Positions 54,968 to 63,525 of a stretch of DNA of 64,000 nt are shown in pieces (within the stretch, counting starts at the first letter, position 1; every line of letters begins with the position of its first letter). Source of the DNA: Gemmatimonadales bacterium UBA2975 (lineage in GTDB: Bacteria > Gemmatimonadota > Gemmatimonadetes > Longimicrobiales > Gaopeijiaceae); NCBI GenBank assembly GCA_002348265.1, contig DEAT01000022.1:73748-137747 (forward strand). Reading direction: 5' to 3'. Below the pieces are notes generated by a model. It was not told the DNA's origin. It saw only the letters and a program-made list of their open reading frames with translations, and did not search any database. The position numbers and the translations under genes were made by a program.

Positions 54968-56442
54968 CTTCGACCACGATCCTTGGCGTCGTTATTGGCT
55001 ACTTGCTGATCCTTCTTGCGATCGGCTTTTGGGGTGGCCGGGAGTCAAGTGACCTAAAGGGTTACTACGTTGCGGGCAAGAAACTGCCGTCTTGGGTCAT
55101 TGCGTTCAGCTCGAACGCGACGGGGGAGAGTGCTTGGTTATTGCTTGGCCTCACCGGGATGGGCTACGCAATTGGTGTTCATGCCTTCTGGATCATCATG
55201 GGTGAAGTTTTGGGGGTGGCGTGCGCTTGGGTTTTGGTGGCTCGGCCTTTCAAGGAGTATACGGATCGGTGTGACGCTATCACCGTTCCCGATTACCTGA
55301 CGGAGCGATTTTTTGATAAGTCCAACGCGTTTCGATGGCTATCCGCGGTCATCATCCTGAGCATGGTTGTCGCCTACACCGCGGCTCAACTTACGGCGTC
55401 AGGGAAGGCCTTCGACTCCTTTCTCGGTACTGGGTACACGCAAGGCGTCTGGATTGGCCTTGCGATTGTTCTTTTCTATACAACGGTCGGAGGCTTCAAG
55501 GCCGTTGCTTACTCGGATTTTCTTCAGGGTGTCCTGATGCTGGGGTGTCTCCTCATGCTACCAATAGTGGGGATCGCGAATGCGGGAGGTTGGGGTGACA
55601 TGATCGCAAATCTCCGTGCTCAGGATCCCGCCCTCCTTGAGCCGATGGGCGTTTACGGTCTAAGTCTGGCCGGTGTGATAAGCGCCGCGGGATCGGTGGC
55701 TATAGGTCTGGCTTTCCTAGGATCTCCCCAGCTCCTGACTCGCTTTATGGCGGCACGAGACCAGAAGCAGATAGTGGACGGCGGGTTCTGGGCCGTCCTA
55801 TGTGTGATTGGGTTTGACGTAGGTGCGGTCTTTGGCGGTATGGCTGGTCGATCTCTCTTCCCGGGGTTAGCGGACCCGGAGACAATTTTGCCGGCAATGA
55901 GCGCAGCACTGTTCCCGGCTTTTTTTACGGGGATTTTCCTCGTGGTGGTGCTCGCGGCCATTATGTCTACCCTGGACTCGCTGCTGATTCTGGCATCTTC
56001 CGTAGTGGTGAGAGATGTAGTCCAGAAGTCACTTGGCTCGTCTGCGTCTGAGCGTATGCTTTCGATGATGGGCAAAGGCGTAACGGCTGTTATTGGCAGT
56101 GTCGGACTAGTTGTCGCCCTTCTAGAGGTGCGAGTGATCTTTGACTTTGTTCTGTTTGCGTGGTCGGGAATCGCGTGTGCGTTCACGCCGGTCGTGCTCT
56201 GTTCACTTTATTGGAAGCGGACTACGCGTGAAGGAGCGATCGCGGGCATGATTGGTGGCTTTGCTACTACAGTGATTTGGGTGCGAGTGTTCAAGGAGGG
56301 CTTCTACGAGTTGTATGAGATGATTCCCGGTTTCGCAGCCGGGTTGCTTTTATGCGTTGTGGTAAGTCTCGTAACGAAGCCGGACGATGGGGCGGTAGCA
56401 GAACTCGAATCTGTTCGTGACACGGTAGGGCCTGTGTTCTAA
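54964..56442 (+). CDS. sodium/solute symporter (SSS family, PutP-like)
   Basis: Membrane symporter of 492 residues with about 13 transmembrane helices of the LeuT fold. The first helix is ILGVVIGYLLILLAIGFWGG; FYTTVGGFKAVAYSDFLQGVLM is the well-known SSS signature, and LAAIMSTLDSLLILASSVVVRD the sodium-site helix. It resembles the proline permease PutP, but the substrate is not proven. Within a run of peptide- and amino-acid-catabolism genes an amino-acid substrate is likely. The start is the TTG at 54964, overlapping the stop of the 31-aa frame. Confidence 0.93.
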   Translation: MTSTTILGVVIGYLLILLAIGFWGGRESSDLKGYYVAGKKLPSWVIAFSSNATGESAWLLLGLTGMGYAIGVHAFWIIMGEVLGVACAWVLVARPFKEYTDRCDAITVPDYLTERFFDKSNAFRWLSAVIILSMVVAYTAAQLTASGKAFDSFLGTGYTQGVWIGLAIVLFYTTVGGFKAVAYSDFLQGVLMLGCLLMLPIVGIANAGGWGDMIANLRAQDPALLEPMGVYGLSLAGVISAAGSVAIGLAFLGSPQLLTRFMAARDQKQIVDGGFWAVLCVIGFDVGAVFGGMAGRSLFPGLADPETILPAMSAALFPAFFTGIFLVVVLAAIMSTLDSLLILASSVVVRDVVQKSLGSSASERMLSMMGKGVTAVIGSVGLVVALLEVRVIFDFVLFAWSGIACAFTPVVLCSLYWKRTTREGAIAGMIGGFATTVIWVRVFKEGFYELYEMIPGFAAGLLLCVVVSLVTKPDDGAVAELESVRDTVGPVF

Positions 56443-56456
56443 TAGAAGGAGGCAAG

Positions 56457-58124
56457 ATGTCGGATTTCGATCGTAGGCAATTCTTGGGACTCGGAGCAGC
56501 AGCAGCAGCAGGACTCACTACCGGATGCGAGCCCAGCAGGGCAGGAGCTTTAGTTCCTGAGCTGATCGTGGTGAACGCCAACGTTCTGACACAGGATGAC
56601 AGCCATCCGAAGGCTGAAGCCTTTGCGATCCACAACGAACGTTTTGTAGCCGTAGGGTCTTCGGCGGACGTGAAGAACCTCGCTGGGCCCAACTCAGAGG
56701 TGCTGGACGTTGCGGGGATGACTGTTGCCCCTGGTTTCATCGACGCTCACTCACACCCTTCTGGTGCAGGCTTGAATGAACTCAGGAATGTAAATACGAA
56801 TCTGGGCTCGATTGCGCGCATTCAGGCAGCGCTGCGTGAACGTGCTGCATCTACACCGCCGGGCGAGTGGCTCGTCGGTTTCATGTATGATGATACGAAG
56901 CAGGAGGAAGGGCGCCCTCTCAGCCGGATAGACCTCGATCAAGTCAGCACAGATCACCCGATCATGGTGGGGCATCGTGGTGGTCATACTGGGGTCTACA
57001 ACTCTAAGGCGTTCGAACTCGCCGGAGTGACTGCACAGACGAGGGATCCTTTCGGTGGCCACTTCTACAGAGAGAATGGAGAATTGACGGGTAAGGTCGC
57101 TGAGCGAGCACGAGCTGCTTTCAATGTGCCTAGCGGTTCGACTCCAGAGGAGCGAGCACGAGGTGTTGCCTTGATCTGCCAAAAGATGAACGCTGCAGGA
57201 CTGACCTCAGTCCATCAAGCGGGGACATCTCGGAGCGATTTTATCGCATATCAAGACGCTCGAGCGAGTGGTGATCTTTCTCTCCGTACGAATCTCATGG
57301 CGCGGGGACTGACATTTCCATCACTAATGCGGTCGGGCCTTCGAACAGGGATGGGCGACGAATGGCTTCGGATCGGGCCTGTAAAGTTTTCTGCGGACGG
57401 ATCTGCATCCGAGCGCACCATGGCAATGAGCACTCCATATGCTGGTCGTCCCGACGATTTTGGCATCCTTACCATGACTCAGGACGAAATTCATGACGCG
57501 GTGGAAGAGGCTCATCGTGCTGGCTGGCAGGTTGCGATCCATGCGAATGGAGATGTCACCATCGACATGGTGCTGAATGCCTACGAACGGATGGCTCAGC
57601 AGTATCCGCGTACTGACGCGAGACATCGCTTGGAGCACTGCTCCTTGGTGAATCCAGACCTTCTGAGACGGATCGCAGATGGTGGCTATATACCTGCGCC
57701 TTTCTATACCTATGCCCATTACCATGGTGAGAAGTGGATTGAGTATGGCGAGGAGAAGATGAATTGGATGTTCGCCCACAAATCCTTCATGGACTATGGA
57801 ATCATGGTCGCACCGGCGTCAGATCACAGCCCAGGCCCCTACGAGCCACTTATGGCTTTGCAGTCGATGGTAACACGCAAGGACTTTTCTGGTCGTGTCT
57901 GGGGCCCAAGCCAGCGTATCACGCTCGATCAGGCGATGAAGATTTGTACAATGCACGGGGCATACGCCTCGCACGAGGAGAGAGAGAAGGGCTCGATCAC
58001 TACCGGCAAGCTGGGTGACTTTGTCGTGCTGAGTGAGAGTCCGTACGATGTAGATCCAGACGGGATCAAGGAAATTAGGGTAGAGCGGACGGTGGTTGGG
58101 GGGAAAACCGTCTACGAAGCCTGA
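56457..58124 (+). CDS. exported amidohydrolase (YtcJ-like)
   Basis: Metal-dependent hydrolase of 555 residues. The N-terminus has a twin-arginine motif (RRQFLGLG) and a Cys at residue 24 in LTTGC, so it is probably exported by Tat and possibly lipid-anchored. The TIM-barrel amidohydrolase motifs are GFIDAHSHPSGAG (first metal site), MVGHRGGHTGVYNS, IHANGDVTIDMVLNAYE and HRLEHCSLVNPD. It resembles YtcJ-type enzymes, which hydrolyse amides of unknown kind. GGAGGCAAG precedes the ATG. It lies 14 bases after the symporter gene. Confidence 0.9.
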   Translation: MSDFDRRQFLGLGAAAAAGLTTGCEPSRAGALVPELIVVNANVLTQDDSHPKAEAFAIHNERFVAVGSSADVKNLAGPNSEVLDVAGMTVAPGFIDAHSHPSGAGLNELRNVNTNLGSIARIQAALRERAASTPPGEWLVGFMYDDTKQEEGRPLSRIDLDQVSTDHPIMVGHRGGHTGVYNSKAFELAGVTAQTRDPFGGHFYRENGELTGKVAERARAAFNVPSGSTPEERARGVALICQKMNAAGLTSVHQAGTSRSDFIAYQDARASGDLSLRTNLMARGLTFPSLMRSGLRTGMGDEWLRIGPVKFSADGSASERTMAMSTPYAGRPDDFGILTMTQDEIHDAVEEAHRAGWQVAIHANGDVTIDMVLNAYERMAQQYPRTDARHRLEHCSLVNPDLLRRIADGGYIPAPFYTYAHYHGEKWIEYGEEKMNWMFAHKSFMDYGIMVAPASDHSPGPYEPLMALQSMVTRKDFSGRVWGPSQRITLDQAMKICTMHGAYASHEEREKGSITTGKLGDFVVLSESPYDVDPDGIKEIRVERTVVGGKTVYEA

Positions 58125-58164
58125 CCCAACTGATATCCAAATGAAGGACAAAGGAAGAACGAGG

Positions 58165-60603
58165 ATGCTTCGAAACTTGATTGCAGATGGAGCCCGTACG
58201 TTGATGTTCGCTGTCGTGGCGGCAGAGCTGATCTTGGTCTTACCGGTGGCTGCGCAGGAATCGACTGTGCTCGACCTCCCTGGCCTAGACCAGCCGGTAG
58301 AGATTCTTGTCGACCAGTGGGGGATTAGTCACATCTATGCTGAGACCGAGCATGATTTGTTTTATGCTCAGGGATGGAATGCAGCGAGAGATCGACTCTT
58401 TCAACTGGAGCTTTGGAGGAGGCAGGCTACAGGCACAGTGGCTGAGATTCTGGGGGAACGAGAACTTGAGCGAGACATCGGGACCAGACTCTTCAAGTTT
58501 CGTCGGGACCTTGAGCAAGAACTCAATCATTATCACGACCGCGGCTCTCTGATAATCAATGCCTATACGGATGGTATCAATGCGTACATAACCCAGACGG
58601 AGCAGGACCCGAGCCTTCTCACTATCGAGTTTGAACTACTTGGCATCAAACCAGGACACTGGACTCCTGACGTTGTGATCTCAAGGCATCAGGGTCTTCT
58701 GGGTAACATAGGGGCGGAACTAGCTACCGGGCGGAGAGTTGCCGAGATCGGAGCGGAGGCCGTGAAGCATCTTTCCACTTATGGCCCAGGTGATCCGCTT
58801 CTGGAGATGGACCCCACAATAGATGGCGAAGCCCTTTCTGAGGACATTCTTGGAATCTACAACGCCTTCCGCAGGGGGGTCCGCTTCCAGCCGGAGGACA
58901 TAGTCGATCAGTCACGGCGAGGTGATGTCGACGCATTCGCTATGCTTGAGGAAGCGGCACTCGACGCGTCGAGTGTTGTGGCCTATGACGTGGAGCAAGA
59001 TATAGGGTCGAACAACTGGGTCATAGATGGCACTCGCTCAGAAAGCGGTTTTCCGATGATGGCTAATGACCCACACCGGGCTCAGGGGTCACCCTCTTTG
59101 CGTTACTGGGTGCACCTGGTTGGCCCAGGATGGAATGTGATAGGTGGAGGCGAACCTTCACTTCCAGGCGTATCGATCGGACACAACGAGTACGGCGCCT
59201 GGGGGCTGACTGTCTTTTCGACTGATGCAGAGGATCTCTATGTCTATGAGACGAACCCGGTGAACCCGAATCAATACCGGTACCGGGGAGAGTGGGAAAC
59301 AATGACCGTCCTTACTGAGGAGATTCCTGTTCGAGGCGAGATGCCTCATACAGCGACGCTCAAGTATACGCGGCATGGGCCGGTTGTCTTCGAGGACGAG
59401 GAGCGCAATCTCGCGTACGCTGTCCGTGCAGGGTGGATGGAGATTGGAGGTGCTCCGTATCTAGCATCGCTTCGCATGGATCAGGCGAAGACGTGGGAAG
59501 AATTCAGGGAGGCTTGCAACTATTCCAATATCCCTGGTGAAAACATGATATGGGCAGGGCGAGACGGTACGATTGGCTGGCAATCGGTTGGTATCGCCCC
59601 TGTCCGTCGCAACTGGAGCGGCCTCGTACCCGTACCCGGCGACGGCCGGTACGAGTGGGATGGGTACCTACCGATCATTGCAAAGCCACATGTGGTGAAT
59701 CCCGAAGAGGGGTATTTCGCCACCGCCAATAATGACCTGATTCCGCGCGACTATGAGCACATGGACGCTGTTGGGTTCTCGTGGTCTGATCCATACAGAT
59801 GGCTCAGGATTGTCGAAGTGCTCGGGGGCGGAACGCGCCTTTCAATAGCAGACAATATCCAACTGCAGACGGATGAGTTGTCACTTCCAGCTCGTCAGCT
59901 CGTGCCTATGCTTGAGGAGGTTAGTTCCAGCGGCCGAACTGAACAGGCTAGGGAACTTCTGCTCGAGTGGAACTACGTGATGGACAAGAATTCGATTGCG
60001 GCGGGCATTTATGCGGCGTGGGAAGGGGAACTTCGCCGCGCTGTACGTGACGCTGTCGTTCCTCCCGGCCTAGGTATGAACTTGTCCTTGTCTAAGGTGA
60101 TCGAGAAGATCATGGTTCCACCGGGAACGTTAGGTGGAGATCCAATGCGTGCTCGTGACGAGCTACTTGTTTCAGCGCTCTCAGCTGCGGTGTACGCGCT
60201 CGAGGAGAAGCTCGGCTCGGATATGTCTGGCTGGCAGTACGGGCAGGAGGATTACCACCACGCTTATTTGCGGCACCCTATGGGTGCCGCGGTAAGCTCT
60301 GAGACACGCGCAATATTGGAAGAGGGCCCACTGCCGCGCGGTGGCTATGGCTCTACGGTGAACCAGACTGGCAACGGAGACAACCAGACATCAGGAGCAT
60401 CTTTCCGGATCATTGTTGACACCGGAGACTGGGACCGAGCCGTTGGTATGAATACACCGGGCCAGAGTGGGGACACGCGGTCACCGTTCTACGACAACCT
60501 CTTTGAATTTTGGGCGAAAGATCAGTTCCACCCTGTCTTTTATTCCCGGAATCGGATAGAGGAGGTCACCGCCGTTCGGATCGAGCTGCGGCCGAATGGA
60601 TAA
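58165..60603 (+). CDS. penicillin acylase family protein
   Basis: Exported Ntn hydrolase of 812 residues from this start. A signal peptide (TLMFAVVAAELILVLPVAAQ) is followed by the alpha-subunit part (DQWGISHIYAETEHDLFYAQGW, which is very typical), then a spacer and the beta-subunit beginning with the nucleophile Ser282 in GSNNWVIDGTRS. Self-cleavage before this Ser would give the two chains. Members hydrolyse side-chain amides of penicillins, N-acyl homoserine lactones or other acyl-amides. I chose ATG 58165 since AGGAAG precedes it at suitable spacing; frames at 58096 and 58141 overlap the amidohydrolase. The stop TAA overlaps the next ATG. Confidence 0.9.
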   Translation: MLRNLIADGARTLMFAVVAAELILVLPVAAQESTVLDLPGLDQPVEILVDQWGISHIYAETEHDLFYAQGWNAARDRLFQLELWRRQATGTVAEILGERELERDIGTRLFKFRRDLEQELNHYHDRGSLIINAYTDGINAYITQTEQDPSLLTIEFELLGIKPGHWTPDVVISRHQGLLGNIGAELATGRRVAEIGAEAVKHLSTYGPGDPLLEMDPTIDGEALSEDILGIYNAFRRGVRFQPEDIVDQSRRGDVDAFAMLEEAALDASSVVAYDVEQDIGSNNWVIDGTRSESGFPMMANDPHRAQGSPSLRYWVHLVGPGWNVIGGGEPSLPGVSIGHNEYGAWGLTVFSTDAEDLYVYETNPVNPNQYRYRGEWETMTVLTEEIPVRGEMPHTATLKYTRHGPVVFEDEERNLAYAVRAGWMEIGGAPYLASLRMDQAKTWEEFREACNYSNIPGENMIWAGRDGTIGWQSVGIAPVRRNWSGLVPVPGDGRYEWDGYLPIIAKPHVVNPEEGYFATANNDLIPRDYEHMDAVGFSWSDPYRWLRIVEVLGGGTRLSIADNIQLQTDELSLPARQLVPMLEEVSSSGRTEQARELLLEWNYVMDKNSIAAGIYAAWEGELRRAVRDAVVPPGLGMNLSLSKVIEKIMVPPGTLGGDPMRARDELLVSALSAAVYALEEKLGSDMSGWQYGQEDYHHAYLRHPMGAAVSSETRAILEEGPLPRGGYGSTVNQTGNGDNQTSGASFRIIVDTGDWDRAVGMNTPGQSGDTRSPFYDNLFEFWAKDQFHPVFYSRNRIEEVTAVRIELRPNG

Positions 60604-60758
60604 TGTTTAACCTAAAGGGCATGCGCGCTGCGTTAAGGGGCAAGCGCTTGATCGACGCATCACTCCCTAGATTGGCGATAGAAGGTACTACGATTGTCCT
60701 CTCGATACTGGTCGCTTTTGGAATTGGCGCTGCATGGGAAGAGCTAATCGAATTGTGA
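60603..60758 (+). CDS. 51-aa membrane peptide, possibly a truncated longer protein
   Basis: Small gene whose ATG shares one base with the TAA of the penicillin acylase gene (TAATG). The product is basic at first (MRAALRGKRLIDAS), then has one hydrophobic helix (GTTIVLSILVAFGIGAAW) and ends EELIEL. The helix with a trailing WEE resembles the N-terminus of longer single-span proteins of unknown function in which the helix is followed by a 150-200 residue domain. I see no continuation in frame, so it may be a remnant after a frameshift or a small gene in its own right. There is no ortholog I can name. Confidence 0.5.
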   Translation: MFNLKGMRAALRGKRLIDASLPRLAIEGTTIVLSILVAFGIGAAWEELIEL

Positions 60759-60840
60759 TTTCTGCATTCGGAAGCAGACAATCAGTGAGGTCCAGGACCT
60801 TTTACGGGAATCCTCGGTTCCTACTCCACGAGCGATCACG

Positions 60841-62133
60841 ATGACCAGCCCCGAAAAAGCGATCCGCGACCCGCTTTGGGAGACGGTGCGACTAGACGCG
60901 CTGGCAGTGAGTATCATCGATACGGCCGCGTTTCAGCGTCTCCGCTACATTCGCCAGCTAGGGCTCGCCCATCTCGTCTACCCAGGGGCGACCCACACTC
61001 GCTTCGATCACGCCTTGGGTGTCTACCACCTGACCCGCACTGGTCTGAAACATCTTCGTGAACGCAAGGGTGTTCCGGAGGAAGTATGGGAGGGAGAAGA
61101 ATTCATCCCGTATGCAGCCCTCCTTCACGATATAGGCCACTATGCGTACTCCCACGCTCTAGAAGAGTTAGAGCCGGAACACCTGCCGGCTCATCATGAA
61201 GAGGTCAGTCAGCGCTTCTTCGCTTCACCATCACTACGTGAAGCTCTAATGCCTTTGGGCGACGATGCTCCAGAGCGACTAGCCCAATTGATTCGCGGAG
61301 ATAGCAAAATTCCCTTGCGGGGCTTGGTCAGCGGAAGTCTTGATTTGGACAAGATGGAGTATCTACGCCGTGACGCACGTTTTTGTGGTGTTCCCTACGG
61401 AGAGGTTGACGTTTCACGTCTCCTTCAGGGCCTCATGCTCTTGCAGGATCCAGAGACGGGTCTGTACGAGGTGGGCGTGCATGAAAAGGCGATTGCTGCT
61501 CTCGAGTCCTTGCTGTTCGCGAAGTACCAGATGTTTCGGAATGTGTACTGGCACCATGCTGTCCGTGCCGCCACAGGGCTGTATAAAAGAATCGTAGAAG
61601 AGGCCGTCCGCGGTTGTCTGATTGACCCTGAAGACTTGATTGGCCCGACCGATGAGGAGTTGCTGTACGAACTCAGCCGTAGGGGGCTGGATTCTAAAGA
61701 TGAGCTTGGTGAGCGGATAGCTAAGCGCTGGATACCCGCACTGCGTCACCGCAAGCTTCCCAAGCGCGCACTTGAATTGACAGCCGCTGATCTTTCGGGG
61801 CGTGAGGTGGAAAGTTGGGCGATCGGTGATTCGCCACGAAAACGGGTCATTGAGGATGAGCTTGCTGAGGAACTCGGGCTCGAGTCGGGTGAAGTGATAA
61901 TAGATTTCCCAGTCAAGCAGTCGATGTTCCAACTCGACCTCCTCGTTCAGCGAAGTAATGGCAATGTTCAACGTCTTGGCCTAGAAGGGGTAGAAGGTGT
62001 CCTAGACCTGCCTAGGGTCGCGAGCGAGCTCTACACCACAGCCCGGGTGCTCCGGGTCTTCACACTGGAGCGCCGAGAAATCTTGGCGGATAAAGTCCTC
62101 GAGCGTATCACTAGGCCGGTTGCAGCTGTTTAG
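60841..62133 (+). CDS. HD-domain phosphohydrolase (YwfO/SAMHD1-like)
   Basis: HD-superfamily protein of 430 residues. The metal-binding set is complete: His in HTRFDHALGVYH, HD in LHDIGHYAYSHALE, and Asp in LDLDKMEYLRRDA. This order and the start AFQRLRYIRQLGLAHLVYPGATHTRF match the deoxynucleoside triphosphate phosphohydrolase group that includes YwfO and SAMHD1. It probably cleaves dNTPs or nucleotides, with the substrate inferred from family. The C-terminal quarter looks like an allosteric or oligomerisation region. It precedes the sigma gene by about 400 bases. Confidence 0.88.
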   Translation: MTSPEKAIRDPLWETVRLDALAVSIIDTAAFQRLRYIRQLGLAHLVYPGATHTRFDHALGVYHLTRTGLKHLRERKGVPEEVWEGEEFIPYAALLHDIGHYAYSHALEELEPEHLPAHHEEVSQRFFASPSLREALMPLGDDAPERLAQLIRGDSKIPLRGLVSGSLDLDKMEYLRRDARFCGVPYGEVDVSRLLQGLMLLQDPETGLYEVGVHEKAIAALESLLFAKYQMFRNVYWHHAVRAATGLYKRIVEEAVRGCLIDPEDLIGPTDEELLYELSRRGLDSKDELGERIAKRWIPALRHRKLPKRALELTAADLSGREVESWAIGDSPRKRVIEDELAEELGLESGEVIIDFPVKQSMFQLDLLVQRSNGNVQRLGLEGVEGVLDLPRVASELYTTARVLRVFTLERREILADKVLERITRPVAAV

Positions 62134-62532
62134 GGTAAGTGGAGTCTTTACCAGTCGGCCGCTAGGCCAACAAGCAAACTTTAGCGCCCACCTCAGCTAC
62201 ACACCCTAGCGAGAAGGCCTCTCCACCTAGTTGCGCAACGAGCTCGCTGGGGCTTGCGTTTTACTTAAGCGCGGAACCGCAGGTTGAGGACGGTTTAGAA
62301 AATATGTGGTAACAAGGTCGTCAAAATAGTATTGCCCAACCCCGATCAAACGAACGACGTGACCCAGGGCTCCAATTCTTCGGCCACTTGACAAAACCAA
62401 TCAGTGTGACCGAAAATATACGGCTTAGGAGTTTACGGTTTGCCCTGAAAGACGGCAGTGCAGGTCATGGAGGAAACCCGGCGTCTGACCGATGACCGGA
62501 GTGCCTTGGACTCGAAGGAGAACGAATACACG
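62134..62532. other. 399-bp intergenic region before the second sigma gene
   Basis: No gene is seen. It includes a small palindrome GTTGCGCAAC (62230-62239) and a promoter candidate at 62388-62417. If the sigma factor starts further upstream (62458 or 62467), the region ends there. Confidence 0.4.
62388..62417 (+). promoter_or_regulatory. candidate promoter of the second sigma gene
   Basis: TTGACA (62388-62393) is followed after 18 bases by GAAAAT (four of six -10 matches). The -35 is perfect and the spacing acceptable. Confidence 0.45.
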
Positions 62533-63438
62533 ATGGCTGCGGCTACGACGACGAAGCGTCGCAAGCGCCGAGGGAAAGGAAATCTCCTTTCCGGATTCGA
62601 CGCCAGTGTAGAGGAACAAAGCGCTCTAGATCAGTACCTGCGTGACGTCAGCCGGCATGAGCTTATCACTCCGGAACGTGAAAAGGAGCTCGGTGCACTA
62701 GCCCAGAAAGGTGATCAGGATGCCATTCAGGAGCTTGCTCGGGCAAACCTGCGTTTCGTAATCAGTGTCGCAAAGAAGTACCAAAATCGCGGCGTGTCGC
62801 TTACAGATCTCATCCAAGAAGGAAACGTGGGTCTTGTTACGGCTGCCCGAAAGTTTGATCCGGAGCAGGGCGTGAAATTCATCAGCTATGCCGTTTGGTG
62901 GATTCGACAGGCGATTCTTGCCTCTTTGGCGAACCACGGCCGGGCCGTTCGCGTTCCTCTGAATAGGGCGAGCGATCTAGCGCGAATTTTCCGAGAGAAA
63001 GAACGGCTAAAACAGGAAAAAGGCCGAGAGCCGACCACTGACGAATTGGCTGAGGCTACTCATCTGACTCCAGAATTAGTGGAGTCTCTTCAGACGTTGA
63101 ATTCCGCAGAAATAAGGCTAGACGCCCCTATCGGGGACTCGGAGGATTCTCAACTCGTTGAGCGATTTATAACGGAAGAGGCTGCAGAACCGGAGGTCGA
63201 GGTTGAGAGTCGGCTTTTAACGGAAACCATCACGGAGGCTCTTGAGACTCTTGAGCCACGAGATGCGAAAGTTCTTCGCCTATACTTTGGGCTCGAAGGC
63301 GAGCGAGAACATACACTGGAGGAAATCGGAAACATGCTTGGCGTGACGCGTGAACGAATCCGCCAGCTTCGCGATCGTGCCTTGCGTCGTCTGCGGGAAG
63401 GTGGGAAAGGCGGTGCACTGGAGTCCTTCGCCGCGTGA
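62533..63438 (+). CDS. RNA polymerase sigma-70 factor (RpoD/SigA type, second copy)
   Basis: Sigma-70 factor of 301 residues from ATG 62533. Its N-terminus is Lys/Arg-rich (TKRRKRRGKG). Region 1.2 contains LDQYLRDVSRHELITPE, region 2 GVKFISYAVWWIRQAILASLANHGRAV, region 4.2 TLEEIGNMLGVTRERIRQLRDRALRRL. AAGGAG (62515-62520) is the best binding site, though 12 bases from the ATG; GTG 62458 and ATG 62467 are alternative starts without one. It is a paralogue of the factor at 41688, with the same regions. A terminator follows the gene. Its region 2.4 (QAILASLANH) differs from the other copy. Confidence 0.93.
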   Translation: MAAATTTKRRKRRGKGNLLSGFDASVEEQSALDQYLRDVSRHELITPEREKELGALAQKGDQDAIQELARANLRFVISVAKKYQNRGVSLTDLIQEGNVGLVTAARKFDPEQGVKFISYAVWWIRQAILASLANHGRAVRVPLNRASDLARIFREKERLKQEKGREPTTDELAEATHLTPELVESLQTLNSAEIRLDAPIGDSEDSQLVERFITEEAAEPEVEVESRLLTETITEALETLEPRDAKVLRLYFGLEGEREHTLEEIGNMLGVTRERIRQLRDRALRRLREGGKGGALESFAA

Positions 63439-63491
63439 GACTCCGGGCCTGGTATTCGGGCCCATGGTCGAGCAGCCCCTGTCGGTACTTT

Positions 63492-63512
63492 GAGCCCCGG
63501 TAGGGGCTCTTT
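63492..63512 (+). terminator. weak intrinsic terminator after the second sigma gene
   Basis: GAGCCCC pairs with GGGGCTC around GGTA, followed by only three T. It lies between the sigma stop and rsgA, so it would lower but not stop read-through. Confidence 0.55.
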
Positions 63513-63525
63513 GGTTCATGAACTC

